Assembly (NCBI GenBank): GCA_024226555.1
Contig: JAAELO010000352.1
Span: forward strand, 1 to 43,913
DNA: 43,913 bases
Reading direction: 5' to 3'
Origin: Desulfobacterales bacterium
GTDB taxonomy: Bacteria; Desulfobacterota; Desulfobacteria; Desulfobacterales; JAAELO01
In this document: positions 8,175 to 15,361 of the stretch, one piece after another
Numbering within the stretch: the first letter of the stretch is position 1
Layout of the letters: each line of letters opens with the position of its first letter
Made by a program: the position numbers and the translations under genes
Notes under the pieces: generated by a model
What the model was told of the DNA's origin: nothing
Databases searched by the model: none
What the model saw: only the letters and a program-made list of their open reading frames with translations

Positions 8175-8189
8175 TTGGAAAGGTATAAA

Positions 8190-8591
8190 ATGAATTTCAG
8201 GCAAAATTTAAAATACATTAATTTATTGTTACTGATTGTAATAGTCGGATGTTTGAGACCTAACATCTTTTTTGATGAAGATGATATTAAAGAGGTAAGG
8301 TTTGTTACTCACTCATATTCAGAAGTTAAGGGTAAATCTTCAGAAGTAAAAATAATTGACCAAAAACATGTTACAAAATTACTTTCTGTTTTAAGAAAAA
8401 GCAGAAGTGTTGAAAGTTGTAAATGCGTTGGGCGTGAATATTTGGAATTCGAACTTATTAACAACAAGGTTGTATCCTTTCAAATTATTCAAATTCCTGA
8501 TAAAGATAAAATTCTTTTTAAAGACTGGATTACTACTTTCAAAGCAGGTAAAAAAGAGTTACTGAAAGCTCTTAATTTAGGCAGTCGTTAA
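8190..8591 (+). CDS. Small lipoprotein with CxC motif
   Basis: 133 residues. A lipoprotein signal (LLLIVIVGC, lipobox VGC) leads to a short acidic region (FFDEDDIKEV) and a soluble domain with SCKCVGREYLEFEL, a conserved C-x-C. A TTG start at 8175 is possible, but ATG 8190 is preceded by GGAAAGG at a proper distance and opens directly into the signal peptide. It begins just after the regulator stop, so it is cotranscribed. A broken paralogue follows. Function unknown; co-location with a metal operon and the conserved cysteines allow a sensing or binding role. Confidence 0.75.
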   Translation: MNFRQNLKYINLLLLIVIVGCLRPNIFFDEDDIKEVRFVTHSYSEVKGKSSEVKIIDQKHVTKLLSVLRKSRSVESCKCVGREYLEFELINNKVVSFQIIQIPDKDKILFKDWITTFKAGKKELLKALNLGSR

Positions 8592-8612
8592 TTAATATCC
8601 TTGGAGAAAACT

Positions 8613-9147
8613 ATGAAAATAGACATCAGGTTAAGTCTTAAGTACATTCTTTTATTGTCATTTGTATTTCTTATTGGATGTTTGAAACCTAACATATTTT
8701 TTGATGAAGATGATATTAAAGAAGTTAGAATCGTTAATCTATCATTAGGGAACCTCTAATAACTGCTCTTTTGGCGAAATCCTTTGTTATTTCCAAAAAA
8801 AACTGTAATAAAATCGGCTCGTTATTTTTGGAAATGCCTTCTATTTCATCCAAAATTCTAATTATTAGAGGTTCCCATTAATAGAAACAAAAGGTAATCC
8901 TTCAAAAATAAAAATTATTGATAGAAAACATATTCCTGAATTACTTTATATTTTAAGAAAAGGTAAAAGTGTTGAAAGGTGTAAGTGTCCAGGGCATGAG
9001 TATCTGGAATTTGAACTGAATAATAACAAAGTTATATCCTATGAAATTTTAAATTTTTATAAAGACGGAATTGCTTTTCAGGATGGGATTGGTACTTTCT
9101 TAGTAGGAAGAAAAGAACTTCTGGATATACTAAATGTAAACAATTAA
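8613..9147 (+). pseudogene. Paralogous lipoprotein gene broken by a MITE
   Basis: Starts MKIDIRLSLKYILLLSFVFL with lipobox IGC and continues KPNIFFDEDDIKEVRIVNLSL, then enters a repeat element (8748-8876) that gives a premature stop (LGNL*). Coding resumes after the element as IETKGNPSKIKIIDRKH and ends LDILNVNN. Removing the element plus one copy of the ATTA duplication restores a frame that aligns residue for residue with the intact lipoprotein upstream, including the CKC motif. The disruption is therefore a simple insertion. Confidence 0.88.
8748..8876. mobile_element. Palindromic MITE-like element, copy inside lipoprotein gene
   Basis: 129 bp, GGGAACCTCTAATAACTG to TTATTAGAGGTTCCC, flanked by ATTA on both sides (8744-8747 and 8877-8880). 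Its insertion into a recognisable gene defines both the element ends and the 4-bp target duplication exactly. Confidence 0.92.
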
Positions 9148-9152
9148 GAATA

Positions 9153-9288
9153 GGGAACTTTAATAATTAGCAATAAAGTGTATAAATAAAACAAAAATTC
9201 CTTTAGCTTTTTAAATAAACATGGTGTAGACTCTAAAACAGTATCAACTTAAATCTCCAATCAAAATTTTAATTTAAAGGTGGAATGT
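9153..9288. repeat. Degenerate MITE left end and leader of CMD gene
   Basis: GGGAACTTTAATAATTAG at 9153-9170 matches the left terminus of the dispersed element; beyond it the match fades and no right end is seen. The remaining bases lead into the next gene, with the ribosome-binding site AAAGGTGG at 9277-9284. Confidence 0.5.
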
Positions 9289-9606
9289 ATGTATCTTCCA
9301 GATAAATATAAGAATTTTTCATCAGAATACCCTGAGATTTTTCAACTATATAAAGATTTAGGCACAAATGTCAGAGAATCAGGTCCTTTGGATGAAAAAG
9401 CCCAGAACCTGATCAAATTAGGTATCGCTGTTGGCTCAAGCTCAAGAGGTGGTGTTATGTCACATACAAGAAAAGCTCTTGAAAGTGGTTCCACAAAGGA
9501 AGAGATTAAGCATGCTATTCTTCTGGCTTTGTCCACAACAGGTTTTCCCGCAATGATTGCTGCGCTTAACTGGGCAAATGAAGTTTTGGAGAAAGATGGA
9601 AAATAA
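9289..9606 (+). CDS. Carboxymuconolactone decarboxylase (AhpD-like) family protein
   Basis: 105 residues, all one CMD-type helical domain: LDEKAQNLIKLGIAVGSSSRGGVMSHTRKALESGSTKEEIKHAILLALSTTGF. The family framework (helix, histidine H59, G-x-T-x-EEI) is clear. The C-x2-C pair of peroxidase-type AhpD proteins is replaced by SSRG, so it is not a thiol peroxidase. ATG 9289 is preferred over GTG 9280 because AAAGGTGG sits at the right distance. The stop overlaps the FmdE-like gene by 11 bases, so both are coupled. Role unknown. Confidence 0.8.
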   Translation: MYLPDKYKNFSSEYPEIFQLYKDLGTNVRESGPLDEKAQNLIKLGIAVGSSSRGGVMSHTRKALESGSTKEEIKHAILLALSTTGFPAMIAALNWANEVLEKDGK

Positions 9607-10204
9607 AGATGAGTTTGAAACGCTTTTAAAAGGATCTGCCAAAGAACATGGTCACATTTGTCCCGGTCAGGTCATTGGAGTTCGCATGGCTCTTTTAGGT
9701 CTTGATCTTATAGGCCTAAAAGATCCAAAAAATACCAGGGATATAAAAAAAATAATTGTTTATGTAGAGATTGATAGATGTGCAACAGATGCTATTTCAT
9801 ATGTAACAGGTGTAAAGCTTGGTAGAAGGTCTTTAAAATTTAAAGATTATGGAATTATGGCAGCTACATTTATAAACCTTGAAACAAATAAAGCTTTTAG
9901 GGTTCTTTCAACAGAAGAATCGAGAGAGTTAGCTTTAAAGTATACCACATTAGAGACAAATATCCATTCCCGGCAGTTGGAAGCTTATAAGATAATGCCT
10001 CTTTCAGAGCTTTTCGAAGTTACTGAGGTTGAAGTAGATATAAAAGATTCAGATATGCCAGGCCCTTCAAAGTATAAAGCAACCTGTGAAAAATGCGGAA
10101 TCGTTGTGCGGGATGCTAAAGAAGTTATTATTAATAGCCGCACTCTTTGTAATTTTTGTGCAGATCTTGGTTATTATAATGAAAAAAATAGTGTAAAAAT
10201 TTAA
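9596..10204 (+). CDS. FmdE-like (formylmethanofuran dehydrogenase subunit E) protein
   Basis: 202 residues. The N-terminal domain carries the FmdE signature HGHICPGQVIGVRMALLGL, with H18, H20 and C22, then DRCATDAI. The C-terminus has a zinc-ribbon-like CEKCG...CNFC. FmdE proteins accompany molybdenum or tungsten enzymes, and related proteins occur widely in anaerobes without methanogenesis. Here it lies directly before napD and napA, so a role in molybdenum cofactor supply for the NapA enzyme is plausible, though not proven. ATG 9596 is internal to the end of the upstream gene, an 11-base overlap. Confidence 0.85.
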   Translation: MENKDEFETLLKGSAKEHGHICPGQVIGVRMALLGLDLIGLKDPKNTRDIKKIIVYVEIDRCATDAISYVTGVKLGRRSLKFKDYGIMAATFINLETNKAFRVLSTEESRELALKYTTLETNIHSRQLEAYKIMPLSELFEVTEVEVDIKDSDMPGPSKYKATCEKCGIVVRDAKEVIINSRTLCNFCADLGYYNEKNSVKI

Positions 10205-10216
10205 TTATTTTTACAC
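10191..10216 (+). terminator. Weak AT-rich hairpin after FmdE gene
   Basis: GTGTAAAAAT (10191-10200) and ATTTTTACAC (10207-10216) form a 10-bp stem with a 6-base loop that includes the FmdE stop codon. It has little GC and no following T-run, so termination would be inefficient. Confidence 0.35.
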
Positions 10217-10330
10217 TTTCTAATTTAAAACTGTTTTTTATTGTCGAATAAATGACATTAAAATTCAGACCCTTATAGTTCAAAAGCCTTATTAAATAAG
10301 TTTTTATGTTGATTTTTAACTGGTCATTAA

Positions 10331-10347
10331 GTACCATTTTGTGGTAC
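10331..10347. promoter_or_regulatory. Inverted repeat GTACCA-N5-TGGTAC upstream of napD
   Basis: GTACCATTTTGTGGTAC is a perfect 6-bp inverted repeat about 47 bases before the napD start. It may be an operator for the respiratory genes. I see no FNR-type TTGAT-N4-ATCAA nearby. The regulator is unknown. Confidence 0.35.
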
Positions 10348-10393
10348 ATGATTTTCGTTTCAAAATAATTTAACAAATCTAAATGGAGAGAAA

Positions 10394-10621
10394 ATGCCAA
10401 TTTTTAGTTTTCTTGTCTATCCTGAAAAAAACATGAAAGAGACGTTAATCGATGAACTTTCATCAATGGATTACTGTGAGGCGACTCCATCGGATAACGA
10501 AGATGTAGTAATTTTACTAATGGACACACCCGATGAAGAGACAGGTAAAAATCTTATAAACGAAATTAAGGAACTTCCGTCTCTTCAATCATTAAGTTTG
10601 ACCTTCGGACACGTAGATTAG
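10394..10621 (+). CDS. napD: NapD-like chaperone
   Basis: 75 residues with the small ferredoxin-like fold of NapD: first strand FSFLVYPEKN, a helix (KETLIDELSSM), strands CEATPSDNEDVVILLMDTP and a final LSLTFGHVD. NapD binds the twin-arginine signal of NapA and delays export until the molybdenum cofactor is loaded. Position directly upstream of napA supports this. Sequence similarity alone is modest at this size. SD GGAGAG precedes the ATG. Confidence 0.72.
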   Translation: MPIFSFLVYPEKNMKETLIDELSSMDYCEATPSDNEDVVILLMDTPDEETGKNLINEIKELPSLQSLSLTFGHVD

Positions 10622-10760
10622 GGGAACCTATAATTATTAGTTTTTTGGTTGAAATACAGCGTTTATATATCTCTGCGTGAGAAAAAATAAATAGAGTAAA
10701 CAAAATTAAATCGCTTTTGTTTTATTGTAGTTCGGTCAAAAGGCAATTATTAGAGTTTCC
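10622..10760. mobile_element. Degenerate MITE between napD and napA
   Basis: Begins GGGAACCTATAATTATTAG directly at the napD stop and ends GGCAATTATTAGAGTTTCC. The middle still has the GGTTGAAATACA and TTCGGTCAAAAGG blocks of the family. No clean target duplication is left, so it is an old insertion. It separates napD from napA and could lower or segment cotranscription. Confidence 0.7.
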
Positions 10761-10794
10761 TTTTAAAATTTATTATCAATAAAGGAGTGTTGTG

Positions 10795-13110
10795 ATGACT
10801 ATTACCAGAAGAGATTTTATCAGGAAGATGGCTTTAAACAGTGCAGCCGTTGCAGCAACAGCCATGTTTCCAGGAGTAAGTTTCTCTGGCTGGAAGCCAA
10901 ATGACCTGCCAGCTAACTCTATTAAATGGAGAAAAACCCCATGCCGTTTCTGTGGTACAGGTTGTGGCCTCCTCGTAGGTATTTCAGGAAAACGTGCTGT
11001 TGCAGTAAAGGGAGATCCAAACTGTTCTGTTAATAAAGGACTTTGCTGTGTAAAAGGTTATCATTCCGTACAAATTCTTTATGGTAAAGACAGATTTAAG
11101 AATGCATATGTCAGGAAAAATGGCAAATTAGTCAAAACTCCTATTAAAGAAGCTCTTGATATCGTTGCAAAAAAGATGCAGGAATCCATAAAGAAAAAAG
11201 GCAAAGACTCTGTAGCAATCTATGGTTCCGGGCAATGGTCAATACCAGATGGTTATGTTGCATCAAAGTTTTTTAAAGGATGTATCGGGACCAATAATGT
11301 GGAAGCAAATGCAAGACTTTGTATGGCAAGTGCTGTTACAGGTTGCCTGACAAGTTTTGGGCTTGATGAACCAATGGGTTGTTATGAAGACATTGATAAC
11401 GCGAATGTTTTTGTAACATGGGGAAACAATATGGCAGAGATGCATCCGGTACTTTTCTCAAGGATGCTTGCAAACAGAAAGACAAGAAATGATGTTGAAA
11501 TTATTGATCTCACAACACGTATGACCCGCTCCAGTCAGGCTGCTGATAAATCCTTCATATTTAACCCCCAATCCGATTTAGCAATTGCAAATGCAATTTG
11601 TTATGAAATCATTAGAAATGGCTGGGTAAATAAAAGTTTCGTAAAAAAACACGTTTCCTTCCATGAAGGCAAAACCAATATTGGATATGGAACAAAAGAT
11701 CATTTCAAATTTAAAGATAAAGCTAATACAGTTGGTTTTAACGAATATAAAAATTTCTTAAAAGATTATACTCCTGAAAAAGCAGAAATGATTTCAGGCG
11801 TTCCTGCTGAAGATATTAAATATCTGGCAGCCCAGTATGGTAATCCCGAGAAGAAAGTAACCTCTTTCTGGACAATGGGAATGAATCAGCATACAAGAGG
11901 AACATGGATGAATAATCTTGTATATAACATTCATCTTCTCACAGGAAAAATTTCATCTCCCGGAAACAGTCCATTTTCTTTAACAGGTCAGCCAAGCGCA
12001 TGTGGAACTGTTAGAGAGGTTGGAACTTTAACTCATAAGCTTCCACATGGCGTAGTCATGAACAAAAAATCAAGGGAGATGGCTGCAAAAATTTGGGGGG
12101 TTCCTGAAAAAAATATAGATCCTAAACCAACATATCATACCGTTGAGATGTTCAGAGCACTCGACCGGGGCGATATCAATTTTATGTGGATTCAGGTTAC
12201 CAATCCAATGGTTACAATGCCGAATTTAAAACGATATCGGGATGGTGCGAAAAAAGATGGAAGATTTATGGTTGTTTCTGAGATCTATCCAACACCAACG
12301 TCAGATGTTGCAGATGTGATCTTACCTTCAGCACTATGGATTGAAAGAGAAGGTTTTTTTGGAAATTCAGAAAGAAGAACCCAACATAATGATCAGCTCG
12401 TACCAATGCCAGGAGAAGCAATGTGTAACACATGGCAGATCATTCAGGTAGCAAGAAGACTCGGTTTTAAAAAGCAATTTCCATGGAAGCAGGAAAACTA
12501 TATTGAAAATATCTGGAATGAATATACTAAATTCCACGATTCCCCTAAACACAGAATGGCTCCCTATAAAGTATTAAAAGAACGCTCAGGTGTTCAATGG
12601 CCATTTGTTGAAGGAAAAGAAACAAGATGGAGATACAACGGAGAATTCGATCCTGCATGTAAAGACAAAACATGGGATTTCTACGGTAAGAAAGATCACA
12701 AGGCATGGATCTGGTTACGTCCATACGAGCCACCGGCAGAATCTCCAGACAGAAAATATCCTTTCTGGCTTAACACAGGAAGAGTTCTTGAGCACTGGCA
12801 TACAGGTTCAATGACAAGAAGGGTTCCAATTCTACATAAGGCTGTTCCTGAATCCTATGTGGAAATAAATCCTGATGATGCCAAAGATCTTGGAGTAGTT
12901 AATGGCAGCAAAGTTAAGATTATATCAAGAAGGGGTTCCATTGTAATGAAAGCAATGATTAATGGCCGGGGAAACCCTACAAAGGGTCAGGTTTTTGTTC
13001 CCTTCTTCGATGAAAACTACCTTATCAATGAAGTTACTCTAGATGCTTTTTGTCCAATATCCAAGCAGCCCGATTATAAAAAATGTGCTGTAAAACTGGA
13101 GAAAGTATAA
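10795..13110 (+). CDS. napA: Periplasmic nitrate reductase catalytic subunit, NapA type
   Basis: 771 residues. A Tat signal (TRRDFIRK) opens the protein. The [4Fe-4S] ligands are C50, C53, C57 and C85 (PCRFCGTGCG...GLCCVKGY), with the Lys of CVKGY that relays electrons in Nap enzymes. C176 in ANARLCMASAV is the expected molybdenum ligand. Further family blocks are AEMHPVLFSR, GQPSACGTVREVG and the C-terminal LNTGRVLEHWHTGSMTRR. This fits the ~750-residue NapA lacking extra inserts. It would reduce nitrate in the periplasm, although related MGD enzymes with other oxyanion substrates cannot be excluded. ATG 10795, not GTG 10792, has the better distance to AAAGGAG. It overlaps the next gene by one base (TAATG). 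Confidence 0.9.
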   Translation: MTITRRDFIRKMALNSAAVAATAMFPGVSFSGWKPNDLPANSIKWRKTPCRFCGTGCGLLVGISGKRAVAVKGDPNCSVNKGLCCVKGYHSVQILYGKDRFKNAYVRKNGKLVKTPIKEALDIVAKKMQESIKKKGKDSVAIYGSGQWSIPDGYVASKFFKGCIGTNNVEANARLCMASAVTGCLTSFGLDEPMGCYEDIDNANVFVTWGNNMAEMHPVLFSRMLANRKTRNDVEIIDLTTRMTRSSQAADKSFIFNPQSDLAIANAICYEIIRNGWVNKSFVKKHVSFHEGKTNIGYGTKDHFKFKDKANTVGFNEYKNFLKDYTPEKAEMISGVPAEDIKYLAAQYGNPEKKVTSFWTMGMNQHTRGTWMNNLVYNIHLLTGKISSPGNSPFSLTGQPSACGTVREVGTLTHKLPHGVVMNKKSREMAAKIWGVPEKNIDPKPTYHTVEMFRALDRGDINFMWIQVTNPMVTMPNLKRYRDGAKKDGRFMVVSEIYPTPTSDVADVILPSALWIEREGFFGNSERRTQHNDQLVPMPGEAMCNTWQIIQVARRLGFKKQFPWKQENYIENIWNEYTKFHDSPKHRMAPYKVLKERSGVQWPFVEGKETRWRYNGEFDPACKDKTWDFYGKKDHKAWIWLRPYEPPAESPDRKYPFWLNTGRVLEHWHTGSMTRRVPILHKAVPESYVEINPDDAKDLGVVNGSKVKIISRRGSIVMKAMINGRGNPTKGQVFVPFFDENYLINEVTLDAFCPISKQPDYKKCAVKLEKV

Positions 13111-13790
13111 TGAAAAAACCAGATCTTAAAAATTTGAAACTGTTTTTCATATTCTCAGGAGTCTGTACTTTAGCTTTAATAATAGTAGTTTTTATTGGTT
13201 TTTCCTTTAAATCGGAAAAGAACCTTGCAAAAGTAAACAAATATAAGGCTTCTGATTTTGATCATAAAGCAAAACAGTTTTTCGATAAATATAAAGAGGT
13301 AACTCCTTTCTACATGGAAGGTGTTTCAACCAAAAGGACTTTTAATCAATACTATTCTCTAAGGCAATATCCAGGTTCTCCTCCTTATATTACGCATGAA
13401 CAGTTCGATGATAAAGGCGTTCAGCTTGAATGTCTTTCATGTCACGAAAAGGGTGGTTTTGCAAAAGCTATGAAGAATTACACACCTGTAACTCCTCACC
13501 CACAGCACACTTATTGCATTCAATGTCATGTTAAGCCTCAGACTGACAAGCTATTTAAAGGCCATGACTGGGTAAGTGTTAACATACCAAAGCTGGGTAG
13601 ATCTGCACTACCCGGATCACCACCGCCAATTGCTCACTCACTGCAAATGCGTGAAAATTGCATTGCATGTCATGTGGGGCCTGGCACTGTTGTTCCTATT
13701 CGTGTAAATCATACAATGAGAGGAAGTTGCAGGCAGTGTCATGTACCTTTTGAGGTGGAAGGTGTTTTTAAAAGAAAGAACAGTAAATAG
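13110..13790 (+). CDS. Tetraheme cytochrome c with NapB-like C-terminal half
   Basis: 226 residues, anchored by one N-terminal membrane segment (11-31). Heme motifs CxxCH are at 108-112, 136-140, 184-188 and 207-211. The C-terminal half (SPPPIAHSLQMRENCIACH...PIRVNHTMRGSCRQCHVPFEVEG) reads like the diheme NapB. The N-terminal half adds two further hemes. It is thus a four-heme NapB variant, unlike the usual two-heme soluble subunit, and would pass electrons to NapA. It starts within the napA stop (TAATG). Confidence 0.85.
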   Translation: MKKPDLKNLKLFFIFSGVCTLALIIVVFIGFSFKSEKNLAKVNKYKASDFDHKAKQFFDKYKEVTPFYMEGVSTKRTFNQYYSLRQYPGSPPYITHEQFDDKGVQLECLSCHEKGGFAKAMKNYTPVTPHPQHTYCIQCHVKPQTDKLFKGHDWVSVNIPKLGRSALPGSPPPIAHSLQMRENCIACHVGPGTVVPIRVNHTMRGSCRQCHVPFEVEGVFKRKNSK

Positions 13791-13806
13791 GATAGGAGTT
13801 GTTAAT

Positions 13807-14412
13807 TTGAAGAACCTTAAAAAAACAAAGTATTTTTTTGGGATAGTTATCATCACCTTCTTTGCATTCACTGCATTTTCAAGTGAGGGTGTGGTCTCTA
13901 AAATAAAAAATGCCAACAAAAAAACTGATAAGTCCACCGGGATTCACAAATCAATATCCCTGCCTAAAAATGTTGTAAAAGTGAAAGAAGATTATCAGGG
14001 CGGTGTTTTTTATACTAAATCCCGGAAAAGTGAAATAACCAGATATAAATGTAGTTCCTGTCATAAAACGCAAAAGAAAGTAATGAAAAATGCTGCCAAT
14101 ATTACCCATGGTGACATTCAGGTTGTTCATGGTGGAAAAAATAAACTTGAATGTAATACTTGCCACAGTAAAAATGACAGAAACTTTCTTGTAACAGCAA
14201 AAGGAACAAAAGTTGACTTTGATCATGTATACAATCTATGTGGACAATGTCATTTCAGGCAAAAGAAGGATTGGATAGGTGGAGCCCATGGAAAAAGGAT
14301 TACATACTGGGCTGGAGAAAGGGCAGTAAAGAACTGTACTGCTTGTCATAATCCACACTCGCCTCTCTTTAAAAAAAGATGGCCAAAAACATACTCTGTT
14401 CCTCTTAAATAG
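13807..14412 (+). CDS. Tetraheme cytochrome c
   Basis: 201 residues with a signal peptide or membrane anchor (9-26) and four heme motifs: CSSCH 82-86, CNTCH 116-120, CGQCH 145-149 and CTACH 177-181. The spacing and extra histidines (H101, H108, H140, H161) allow bis-histidine ligation, resembling the small NrfH/NapM-type or class III tetraheme cytochromes. TTG 13807 is chosen because AGGAG lies 9 bases upstream and the signal peptide starts there; an ATG at 13741 would lie deep inside the upstream gene. It probably relays electrons between the ferredoxin/NrfD module and the NapB-like cytochrome. Confidence 0.82.
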   Translation: MKNLKKTKYFFGIVIITFFAFTAFSSEGVVSKIKNANKKTDKSTGIHKSISLPKNVVKVKEDYQGGVFYTKSRKSEITRYKCSSCHKTQKKVMKNAANITHGDIQVVHGGKNKLECNTCHSKNDRNFLVTAKGTKVDFDHVYNLCGQCHFRQKKDWIGGAHGKRITYWAGERAVKNCTACHNPHSPLFKKRWPKTYSVPLK

Positions 14413-14429
14413 GATAGGTAGGAAAATCT

Positions 14430-15347
14430 ATGTCTGATAAAAAGAAACAAATCACCAGAAGGTCTTTTCTTAAAACCGCAGCTGCAGCTACAGGTACAGC
14501 TACTATTGCAGGATGCTCCGGAGGCCTCCTTGGAAGTTCAGAGGCATTTGCACTGGAGTTTCAGGAGTACTTCAAAGAGCATTATCGTTTAATGACCGAT
14601 GAAGAGAGAACCGATACAATTGAAAGACTTGAAAGACTATCTGAAATAAAAAAGAATACCACAATTGATATTGATTCTACTAAACCACAGGAAAATGTAC
14701 TCTACGGTTACGCCTTTAATGTAACCAGATGTGAAGGTTTCATGGAGTGTGTTGATGCCTGTGTGAAGGAAAACAATCTGGATCGGGAATCAAAAAACCA
14801 ATATATCCGAATTTTTGAGATGGAAAACGGAGAGATGTTACCGGATCAGGGTGATGGTAAATTTTTTCATCAGGTTCCCAGAAAAGGACATTTTTACATG
14901 GGGGTTCAGTGCTTTCAATGCGAAAACCCACCATGCGTTAAGGCATGTCCCACAAAAGCCACATGGAAAGAGAAAGATGGTATTGTCGTTGTGGATTATG
15001 ACTGGTGCATTGGTTGCAGGTATTGTATGGCAGCATGTCCATACTGGGGACGAAGGTTCAACTGGAACCAGCCTCAGATTCCAAAAAAAGAAGTAAACAA
15101 AAAACAACACTATCTTGGAAATCGCTCACGTGTTCGGGGAATGATGGAGAAATGCACATTCTGTATTCAAAGAAGCAGAAAAGGAAAAGTCACAGCATGT
15201 GTTGAGGCTTGCCCAACAGGTGCAAGGGTGTTCGGTAATCTTCTTGATCCTGATAGTGAGATAAGATTTGTACTTAAAAATAAAAAAGTCTACAGACTTA
15301 AAGAAGATCTGGGTACAGACCCTAAATTTTGGTATTTCAATGATTAA
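14430..15347 (+). CDS. Tat-exported 4Fe-4S ferredoxin, NrfC/HybA/DmsB type
   Basis: 305 residues. A twin-arginine signal (TRRSFLK, 9-15) and a possible lipobox (IAGC) precede four cysteine groups typical of DmsB-family subunits. Groups two to four are complete (CFQCENPPCVKACP, CIGCRYCMAACP, CTFCIQ...CVEACP). Group one reads CEGFMECVDAC: the second cysteine is replaced by Phe, so that cluster would have an altered ligand set. The protein should sit on the periplasmic side and receive electrons from the NrfD subunit encoded next. It lies between the cytochromes and NrfD, as expected for a quinol-oxidising module. Confidence 0.88.
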   Translation: MSDKKKQITRRSFLKTAAAATGTATIAGCSGGLLGSSEAFALEFQEYFKEHYRLMTDEERTDTIERLERLSEIKKNTTIDIDSTKPQENVLYGYAFNVTRCEGFMECVDACVKENNLDRESKNQYIRIFEMENGEMLPDQGDGKFFHQVPRKGHFYMGVQCFQCENPPCVKACPTKATWKEKDGIVVVDYDWCIGCRYCMAACPYWGRRFNWNQPQIPKKEVNKKQHYLGNRSRVRGMMEKCTFCIQRSRKGKVTACVEACPTGARVFGNLLDPDSEIRFVLKNKKVYRLKEDLGTDPKFWYFND

Positions 15348-15361
15348 TAAGGGACAATACA

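Noticed and set aside
10342-10357. TGGTAC-N5-TTTC upstream of napD as a sigma-54 promoter
   Set aside because: The -12 element has T in place of the near-invariant G (TTTC, not TTGC), and the -24 half is also an arm of an inverted repeat. Too weak to call.
10205-10393. FNR/NNR-type operator for the nap genes
   Set aside because: I searched by eye for TTGAT-N4-ATCAA; only a half-site TTGAT is present near 10310, without its partner.
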